This document shows positions 56,416-64,000 of a stretch of DNA of 64,000 nt, piece by piece. Numbering within the stretch: position 1 is the first letter of the stretch; each line of letters opens with the position of its first letter. Origin of the DNA: Albugo candida (lineage: Eukaryota; Oomycota; Peronosporomycetes; Albuginales); contig JBDOQK010000005.1 of NCBI GenBank assembly GCA_040437565.1, positions 620,001 through 684,000 of the forward strand, in the 5' to 3' direction. The notes below the pieces were generated by a model, which had not been told where the DNA came from, did no database searches, and saw only the letters and a list, made by a program, of their open reading frames with translations. The position numbers and the translations under genes were made by a program.

Positions 56416-57862
56416 CACCTCTTGGGTTTGAGTATCTGGCATGCAATAGATGTGCTCATTTGGTCTTGTCTTTAGCATGGGCTACTTGTGGATTGCATTT
56501 TGTGCACTACGCCTCAGCGGCATACCCTTACTAGTTTTGTAGAACTATTCGACTGCCAGTCAAATGGGAAAGTATGATTTATTGCCCAAAGGAGATATTT
56601 GCTTCATCAAATTAATTGTACTTACACTACTGATCCAACACGATCTGGACACTGGACTTGTGGTGCTGGGATCGCCGCCTTTGCAACACCGCTAAATAGT
56701 GCCACTATATCCACTACATGTACTCATCACGCCAAGTCCGAGAGCAATCAATGATTAGATGTGCAATACCGGCAGTAGCGCTGAACTGGCTACATAAAAT
56801 GCACCTTATTTATCAATTCAAGCTGTTGAGTGACGACGAATTCCATCAAAACAGCAACACAGAGAGTATTTGAGCCGCGTGTTAACGGTGAGAGGGTACA
56901 GGGTAATTCGATTTTATGTAGACGATTGAAGACGCAGCAATACCGACCATTATGGATAACATGCACTCTTGATGCCTACAATGCTTCTTAAAATGCGAGA
57001 CGGTTACGAAGCATTTTATCCTACCTTCCCGTTTAGATGTTTGATCATAGAAGGATTTTCGCTCATATCGTGTGATGCCAACACAACGCAATGCTCGCGA
57101 GGATTTTGTAATGCCACTTTATGGACGGATTTGAAATAAGATGTTCATATGATACACTTTTTGGGTAATGCAAAGTGCTGTGTATAATTGAACCGGTAGT
57201 TACATTTATTTGTGTGAACATTTCGTGCAACTTTTCTTCTGACTATTTCTAAAGTCCGATGTACTTTAAAAGAGCTCTACTCGAACCTCCGATACCTTAG
57301 AATAATTGTCGCTGGTGAGATTGCCGACAAATTCTCATCCATGACCGCGTTTGCTTGATAAATATTCAATGGTTAAGGCTTGAAAACCTTAGCGAACATC
57401 TCCATACATGGGACTTGTAAATAAAGCAGCATAGCTTCGAGCGTTTTAAAAAAGAGATCGCGATAGTGAAATGCGCTCGATAGACTTGAACGCTCAAAAA
57501 AGTGACCGATCCATTGAATTATAAAAAAGTAACTTCGCGTCTAACGTGGTACATANNNNNNNNNNNNNNNNNNNNNNNNNNNNNNNNNNNNNNNNNNNNN
57601 NNNNNNNNNNNNNNNNNNNNNNNNNNNNNNNNNNNNNNNNNNNNNNNNNNNNNNNATACATGGGACTTGTAAATAAAGCAGCATAGCTTCGAGCGTTTTA
57701 AAAAAGAGATCGCGATAGTGAAATGCGCTCGATAGACTTGAACGCTCAAAAAAGTGACCGATCCATTGAATTATAAAAAAGTAACTTCGCGTCTAACGTG
57801 GTACATAGTATTTGCTTGAATTATGCTTCTATACACAGTTAAGCCACATTGTTGCATGGAAA
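56416..57862. other. Gene-poor stretch with a scaffold gap at 57556-57655
   Basis: No coding frame with protein-like character was found. The 152 bases at 57404-57555 recur at 57656-57807 (offset 252) around 100 N, another unmerged overlap. The right copy ends 55 bp before a tRNA gene. Confidence 0.6.
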
Positions 57863-57935
57863 TCTCCTATAGCTCAGTTGGTAGAGCGTGTGGCTGTTAA
57901 CCATAAGGTCGCTGGTTCAAACCCAGCTGGGAGAG
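57863..57935 (+). tRNA. trnN: tRNA-Asn (GTT)
   Basis: The 73-nt sequence folds as a full cloverleaf. The acceptor stem TCTCCTA/TGGGAGA has seven pairs with one T-G, the D arm is GCTCAGTTGGTAGAGC, and the anticodon loop CTGTTAA gives anticodon GTT for asparagine. The T arm is GCTGG-TTCAAAC-CCAGC, with a G discriminator. No intron is present and CCA is not encoded, as expected for a nuclear gene. Confidence 0.95.
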
Positions 57936-58332
57936 ATTGATGCCACTCAATCAATTTGCGAAAACAGTTCAGGTGTTGCTTGACTAGAACTATTGATTTT
58001 ACAAATCGCGGGGTACGTCTTCGACAGTGCAACAATCTCAATTTTGCCGGTACTAAATGCGATTTTGGTGCATATTTAAGAACAAAAATAACTACAGATT
58101 TCAGCATATGAGCCTTTGTGTTCAACGGAATGTATTCATTCGATGTCACAATGCGAAGATTTGTTATACCGTTAATCGATTCAACCGCTGGCTCGCAATT
58201 TTAACGAAGTGCAACTGTAAAGAGCGAGAGAAATATATATCCGGCTCCATTGCGCAACACCTATTCATACCCCTGCTGCTCGATCGATTCCAATGGACAT
58301 CGACGACACGACCACGTCATCACCTGTGTCAG
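57936..58332. other. Intergenic, 397 bp, nothing recognised
   Basis: The region lies between the tRNA and the 5' end of the LTR element. No coding frame or repeat was recognised. Confidence 0.45.
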
Positions 58333-58482
58333 TGATGGGTTCGGTATTCATCCCAAGGTTAGGTCGTGCGTATCTTTCATATCTTTTCATAAAACCGGTA
58401 CTGAGAGAATCTTAAATAATACCATTTTGAGTCGTCGGCGGCCGAAGCAGAGGAGCCTTGTTCAGGAGTGAACGAGATATCA
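58333..58482 (+). repeat. 5' LTR of the fossil Ty3/Gypsy element
   Basis: This starts TGATGGGTTCGG and ends GAGATATCA. It is matched by the 3' LTR at 61612-61793, and GTCAG directly precedes it. Confidence 0.85.
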
Positions 58483-61400
58483 AAGTTAACTTTATTTACA
58501 CCAGAAGTGGGGAAAGTAAGCAGCCAAAAGAAAATCATTCAAACCATATTGGAAGAAAAGTTGAGGGATGCAGAAAAATTAGGCGCAAAGTCAGAGTCGA
58601 TAGAGCATCCAAAGAAACTGTTTTTAAGATCCCAAGATGTGTTCTGGGTGAAATTTGTAGCGGACCCTCCAGTGGCAGTCGCTTCTGTTAAAGTACAGCT
58701 AAAAGAGGGATCAACTCCCATCATGGTAAAGTCTAGACGGTACCCACCTTCGCACAAGGATTATTTGAAGAAACATTTATCGGAACTCGTGGACCACAAT
58801 TTGGTTTACAGAAATCCAGATTCACATTGGGGAAGTGCCCCTCGCATCGTGGCAAAGAAAACAGTCGGTAAGCATCGCATGACAGTGAATTTACGTGCTA
58901 TCAATGCACTAGCAGTACCGATGGCGTGACCAGTGCCGAAATTGTAGGTAGTCCTGGCTCAATTGGAAGGATCAACGTGTTATTTTTCGCTGCATTGTTT
59001 TCGTTTCTATTGGCAATTAACCTCTGGATGAGGCCAGCAAAGACTATTCCACAGTGGTAACATCAAACGGCTTATTATTGCGAATAGAGTGATCATGGGA
59101 TCAACAGATGCAGCGCCATACGCACAACAGGTGGCCGAACAATTTATGAAGCCAGTATTGGGAAAAAGAGTGCAAGTATGGTTAGATGATGCTCTCGGGT
59201 ATGCCGAAATGGATTCCATTCTTTTGGAAACATTAAAGATAGTATTAAATCACTGCGAGGAATATGGGGTGAAACTGAATCCAGCAAAATGTACATTCCT
59301 CACCTATTCCACAATATGGTGCGGAAAGGAAATCTCAAAAGAAGGGATCAGTCTTTTTGCGTCGAGCTCAGGGCCTGTGCGAACACGTTACCCCGGAAAC
59401 TGCAGCCGAACGTTAGCAATTTTTATGTGCTGTAAACTGGATGCGAAACAACATATCGAATTATACAGCACTGGTACAGGGTTTGCATGATGTCCTGTAA
59501 ACTGCGACTAAAACTGCGGGAAGTAGAAAGAAGCGGAACCTTCTACACGTCTCTTTGAAAGACCACGGCTCGAGTATGAAACAAGACCAATGTCTGAGAA
59601 AATGAAAACAGCTATTAGCGATGGTACCCATGGCTCATCCAGAAGATACCTGGGAAGTCTGCATATGTTTACGGATGCATCTCAAGACCATTGGGGCCCT
59701 GTAGTCACGCAGCTGGTCCCGGGGGCATTTCTGAACAAAGACCAGAGCAAAATCATTTCCCATTGACATTTATGAGCGGATCTTCTTAAGGGTCAATTTT
59801 GAGGTGGGCAACGATCAAAAAGGAAGCATACGCGATAGCGGAAACATGCAAAAGATTGGATTATCTGTTACTGAGAGAAGAGGGTTTCCGTACATTCACA
59901 AACCACCGCAACTTACAATTCGTTTAGGATCCACATAAGGTTGTTGGCACTATTTCTCGATATCGATTGGACAAACTACAAGTTGGGCAATGGTTCTACA
60001 TATGTTTAGATATACGCTGGAGTATGTGGCAGGTGAAATAAGTGTATGGGGGGATTCATTATCATGATGGGGTAGCCGTCAACATGAAGTGGTCAAGCAA
60101 ATAGCATCAAAGAGCTGTGCATTTGCAATGGTCGAAGACATTTCCCCGCTGGAAAATGAACATTTTGAATGGCCCTCCTTGCATGAAACCAGGGAGACAC
60201 AGGAAAAAGAGCGCAAACACCTGATCCATCGGGGTCTGGTAAAGGATGCCGAGAGATCAATATGGGTGGATAAAAAAACGCATATGGATACAAGATGCAT
60301 CTATCGGTTTACAAAAAGGCTATGCATCCTAGCTCATGCCGGCTCGGCAGGCCATCGTGAGATGACTACAACATTATGTATACTAGCAGAACATGTATGA
60401 ACGACAAGGTGTCAGATGTGCGAGAATTTGTGAAAAATTGCTTACATTGGTGGCAAATTGAGAAATATGTCCGAGACCTTATGGAGAGACACTACGAGCA
60501 GCCAAGCCGAACGAACTACTGTACTTTGATTTCCTGATCATGCGTAAAGGAATTAATGGAATCTGTACGTACTGGTAGTAAAAGATGAGATGAGTGGATT
60601 CTGCGAGCTGATACCAACAAGAATAGCGAACACGGAGGTGACCGTCCAGGCGCTCTTGGATTGGTTTAAGCGGTATGGTGTGGTTCTATGTGGGTACCGG
60701 ATCAAGGCTCTCATTTCGAAAACGAAGTCATGGAGCAATAAAAAAAAAGGTGGGTGCTACACACCATTTCGTCACGGCGTGTTGCCCGTGAGCAACTGGA
60801 ACGGTGGAGGTAATGAATCGTCAGGCGCTCAAAGTCATGCGGTCCCTGCTGAGCGAGCGCAAATAGCAGATCGAATATTGGCCAAATTTACTTGTGTCAG
60901 TCAACGTTAAACCAGCCTTCATCCAGTTGACTTGGTGGAATTGCTCCGGTCAGTGTACATACCAGCCACCGGGAGGAATGCAGCTTTTCTCGTGTACAAA
61001 CAAGGCCTTGATGACACGCAGCTGAAGCATATTGAAGCGTTGCAAGCTACGCTGGACGTCATGCGTCAGCGAGTTTCCGACATGGCACAGAAAAAAATAA
61101 CGCTGCGAGACGTAGACAAAACAAAAAGCACGGCGTGTCTCCAGTAAATTTCTCAATCGGGGATTTTGTTCTATCTGGAAGTGTTGTACGATGAACAAAC
61201 AAGCTCATGTTACATTGGAAGGGATCTTATCGGGGAGTGAAAACATTAAAGGGTGGACTTACGACAAACAAGAATTGGTTGAGCCGTTTGCTATTATTAC
61301 CCGGCATGTCACGAGATTGGAATTCTACAGCGAGATTTGGAAGTTACGCAAGATTTGCAAGAGTACGTGGTGTATGCAATGGGGGGCATCTGGTGCAAAA

Positions 61401-61611
61401 GTATCTGGAATGCCGTATCAATCCAGATACACATCAGTGGGAGGTTCTAGTTCAATGGATCAGTTTGGATGTTGCTGATAATAGCTGGGAGCCTGCAAGC
61501 ATTCTTCAGGAAGATGTCCCGAAGTTATTCAGACGATGGGTGGCATCCGAACCTAAGGCGGAAGCTTTGCGAACTTTCATTCACACTGAAAGTACAAGAA
61601 GGAGAGATAAA

Positions 61612-61793
61612 TGATGGGTTCGGTATCCATCCCAAGGTTAGGTCCAGAGTATCTTTTATATCTTTCCATAAAATCGGTACTGAGAGAATCTTAAATAATA
61701 CACTTTCGATTTGCAGTTATCGGAGTCAAACAAACCCCCAGGTCGTCGGCGGTTGAAGCAGAGGAAATTTGTTAAGGAGTGAACGAGATATCA
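61612..61793 (+). repeat. 3' LTR of the fossil Ty3/Gypsy element
   Basis: Same termini as the 5' copy; the target duplication GTCAG directly follows it. Confidence 0.85.
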
Positions 61794-61923
61794 GTCAGCG
61801 AATGAAGTATACTAGTCACCTTTAAAGGATATCTCGATTCAGCATCTTATCAGCATAATAAAGCCTCGGAAAAAGGAAGATGAAAAATAAGGATGCTTGA
61901 GCATTTGACTACGCATTCAGATT

Positions 61924-62549
61924 CTAACAGAAAGCTTTCGCAGACGTACTTCTCTCTTCTGATTCTTTGTTTGCGCAGTTGGCTGCAAGGAAAACGTTGG
62001 CACGAGCAAGTGACATGACCGTGTGGAACCTTCTAGGATGTCTTGGAGCCAGGACAAACGTTTGCGCGCACACCATCTGTTCAAGATTGTACAATTTTTC
62101 GTTCGAGATCACGGAAGCTTGACTCTAAAGGACTATCTAAACAAGAAAGAACCAGCCATTTGCTAAAAAACCTAGAGGTAGGTTACGTCTTCTCGTTACT
62201 GATGAGAGTGTGCGAGAGATTTTCCTGTGAGAGAATCAATATCTGTGGCAAATACTACACATTCCGATAAGATGACGTTCTCGGCTCTTGATACTTCTGA
62301 TACATTTGTTAGAATATTCGCGAAGCACGGGAAGATTTTGATGGCTCGCAATATCGACGTAGACGTATATATTCGCTCCATTTCCTGTCCCGAGCCTCCG
62401 TTAGACTGTGGAATAGTTAGCGATCTAATGTGAACCGAGGAATGATCAAGACGCACCGCTACCGCAAAGCGTTTTTCAAACATAAGAGCGTGAATTGTCG
62501 TAGGTAGCGATTCCTTTGCTGGGATAGCGCTACCGAAGAGACTTGACAT
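61924..62549 (-). CDS. Candidate two-exon gene, 182 aa, unknown
   Basis: Exons 62200-62549 and 61924-62122 are joined by a 77-nt interval with GTAACG donor and an AG acceptor; phases agree. The first exon starts MSSLFGSAIPAKESLPTT and reads like a folded protein. The second has LYNLEQMVCAQTFVLAPRHPRRFH. No signal peptide, membrane helix or known domain is seen. It begins about 130 bp beyond the LTR element. The donor is not a strong consensus, so this could also be two unrelated open frames. Confidence 0.4.
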
Positions 62550-63187
62550 GATAAATGTTTTCCATTGGGCAATTGTCAGACAATTTTCGGACGAAAGGAA
62601 ATTCTCTCATTGAAAGCCAGCATCGACTTATAGCATTAACGATCTGCCACAGATATGGATGGATACACAGCATTACTGATCAGTCAGTGATTTGGAAGCC
62701 AGCACATAGTCCTCGTTTGGTGCGTACTGATATGCTGCCGCAACTTTTGCGGTCTTCACTAGCTAGGGACTTGACACGCAGTGGGATAGTCCTAGGTTCG
62801 ATTACATTAGTATGATAAACATTCGTGGCAGTTTCTCACTATCAGGAAATGCTCAATATCTCGGCGATTTTTCCATCGAATATTAAATTTGATAATATAT
62901 TCAGATATACATGGAGCTTCGGTCTATATGCAGAACATTATGCTCCTGTCCATCCACGAAAGGATGGAGCTTTTGTCAATCAATTTCTGACTAAATTTGT
63001 CAAACCTAATGCATCTCGCATCGTTTGTAATCTCTTTTCGAGCAGATTAGGATTCCACCTATTTTTTGCTCCCCCTATAGAGTGATCACATGGCGCATAT
63101 ACCAAAACTTAGAAGTTCCCACACTCCAAGATCCTGGATACTGATAATTACACTTTCTTAATCTGACTTACTAGTAATAGAAGAAGC
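62550..63187. other. Intergenic, 638 bp, nothing recognised
   Basis: Only short frames without coding character. A TTCGATT loop-like string near 62797 does not extend to a tRNA fold. Confidence 0.4.
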
Positions 63188-63593
63188 TATGGAGGCTGAT
63201 CGTTACCTTGATTTTTTTCTGCAGCTTCCCATCGACTATAGGCGTTGGAAGAAACACATCAAGTACTCTCTCGAACAAGCACAAAAAGAAGATCTGGCAG
63301 CAAGAAAGAAGATGGGCGAGGAATGTCTTTGCTGGAATGTTAATGGGTGAAGATTTGGTTCAATTTGAATCAAGAGTCCATGTTTCACTATCATATCAAG
63401 CACATGGGGCAATCTGCAGGAAATTGTTCTCGACCAGTGAATTCGACGTGTCATACTTTGCCATTGGAACAAGCTCTACTTCTAATTGGTCAAGATCGAA
63501 GATTACGATTGATATCTCTCTTCGGTTCACAGATCAGTGGGCTGACTGATGAAGATCCATCGAGTTTAGCTGGGCTTTCCTTGGGTCCTTGTT
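63188..63593 (+). CDS. Candidate small gene, structure unresolved
   Basis: ATG 63188 opens a protein-like stretch, MEADRYLDFFLQLPIDYRRW, followed by a helical, charged segment up to about 63350. Protein-like stretches continue in the other two frames to about 63593, ending FGSQISGLTDEDPSSLAGL. A short intron or a sequence error between them would make one gene of about 110-130 residues, but I could not find splice sites that satisfy all three parts. Family unknown. Confidence 0.25.
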
Positions 63594-63808
63594 AAGAATA
63601 CCAATACAACCTCAATCAACAGCATTAATTCAGTAGCTTTATTGTACGCTTCAATCAAATAGTACAAGCAATCCATAGCATGCGTGGACACACACCACCT
63701 AGATTGAACAGATCGCCACAAGAGTTTTACCAACTCGTCTTGAGTATTTTCAATGATTGTCTGCAAATTGTGTACGACATCAACTTCGTAAAGTCTTATT
63801 TCTGCCAT
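63566..63808 (-). CDS. Candidate small protein, 80 aa, unknown
   Basis: ATG 63808 starts MAEIRLYEVDVVHNLQTIIE and continues as an amphipathic, mostly helical protein, including LVKLLWRSVQSRW and LYYLIEAYNKATELMLLIEV. No family is recognised. Its 3' end overlaps the candidate plus-strand gene by a few tens of bases; the frame may stop earlier by splicing at the GTTGTA near 63620. Confidence 0.35.
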   Translation of the reverse strand: MAEIRLYEVDVVHNLQTIIENTQDELVKLLWRSVQSRWCVSTHAMDCLYYLIEAYNKATELMLLIEVVLVFLTRTQGKPS

Positions 63809-64000
63809 CTCAACATATTTCGTTAATCACGTTGATTAACGAATAAGAATCCTGCCTTGATTCTGGCATCTATCGTGGCATAGCTATAACCTACGTTGAT
63901 TAAAAAAAGACAGCTACCGAAGCCAATCACGTACCGACTTCAGCAGGTGTTTTCGAAATATATTTGGAGCATCGAAGAATCTCTTCGCGTTTTCCATCCA

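Larger units (their letters stand above)
58333..61793 (+). mobile_element. Fossil Ty3/Gypsy LTR retrotransposon with chromodomain
   Basis: The element is bounded by direct repeats at 58333-58482 and 61612-61793 that start TG and end CA, and is flanked on both sides by the 5-bp target duplication GTCAG. Inside, in Ty3/Gypsy order, are remains of reverse transcriptase (about 58.5-59.5 kb), RNase H (about 59.6-60.0 kb), integrase (about 60.1-60.9 kb) and a chromodomain-like end (about 61.35-61.56 kb), which points to a chromovirus. It is clearly broken, with many interruptions (about ten or more), and is a dead copy. The two LTRs differ in length and at scattered bases, so the insertion is not recent. 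Confidence 0.88.

Noticed and set aside
57874-58149. 91-codon minus-strand frame
   Set aside because: Its C-terminal part is the reverse complement of the tRNA-Asn gene and the rest has no coding character.
62740-62820. tRNA-like GGTTCGATT string
   Set aside because: The flanking bases do not form acceptor, D or anticodon stems.
1-64000. CRISPR array, bacterial operon or riboswitch
   Set aside because: No regularly spaced short repeats were seen, and the spliced genes show the DNA is eukaryotic nuclear.

Overview
The window is a gene-dense piece of a eukaryotic nuclear genome. Introns are short (34-80 nt in most genes), intergenic gaps are often below 150 bp, and genes lie on both strands with close divergent and convergent pairs. 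The gene set points to a flagellated protist: IFT139/TTC21B, an Sfi1-like centrin-binding repeat protein, the transition-zone protein B9D2 and a kinesin-like protein sit beside mitochondrial MICU1 and m-AAA protease, plastid-independent isoleucine/valine synthesis (DHAD) and multi-domain signalling proteins. An oomycete, possibly an Albugo-type white rust, is the best guess; this is inference from gene content and intron style, not a database match.

Layout. 1-5,000: a TRAPPC12-like TPR gene (5' end cut, present twice because of a scaffold gap) convergent with an SPPL2-type intramembrane protease. 5,087-14,173: IFT139, a small unknown spliced gene and the Sfi1-like gene. 14,262-17,338: small spliced genes easily missed by ORF finding (ssSPT-like, an 8-exon TFIIF-beta, a 50-aa membrane microprotein) and a MYND-finger protein. 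17,441-22,943: a divergent kinesin with a long coiled coil, and a 12-exon MICU1 homologue that holds an apparent AT-AC U12-type intron. 22,964-33,196: a 2294-aa bridge-like lipid-transfer protein (BLTP2/SABRE/FMP27 family), an FkbM-like/TPR protein and a peroxisomal-type mitochondrial-family carrier. 33,676-37,966: an unknown membrane-anchored protein divergent from an AFG3L2-like protease. 38,318-47,725: B9D2, dihydroxy-acid dehydratase, a disordered protein, ribosomal protein uL13 and an SCYL2 pseudokinase. 48,007-56,415: a proline-rich unknown, a rhodanese/dual-specificity phosphatase/FYVE-like protein and a protein with three PHD-extended PHD modules. 56,416-64,000: gene-poor, with a tRNA-Asn, one fossil Ty3/Gypsy element and weak candidate genes.

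There are nine runs of exactly 100 N, and every one is flanked by the same sequence on both sides (29 to 1535 bp). These are unmerged contig overlaps, not tandem duplications. When the overlap is counted once, the interrupted genes (IFT139, Sfi1-like, FkbM-like, AFG3L2, DHAD) read through in frame. Two overlaps differ at a few bases, which looks like allelic variation.

Exon limits given here were derived by eye from GT-AG (or AT-AC) sites, reading-frame phase and family similarity recalled from memory; no search was run.
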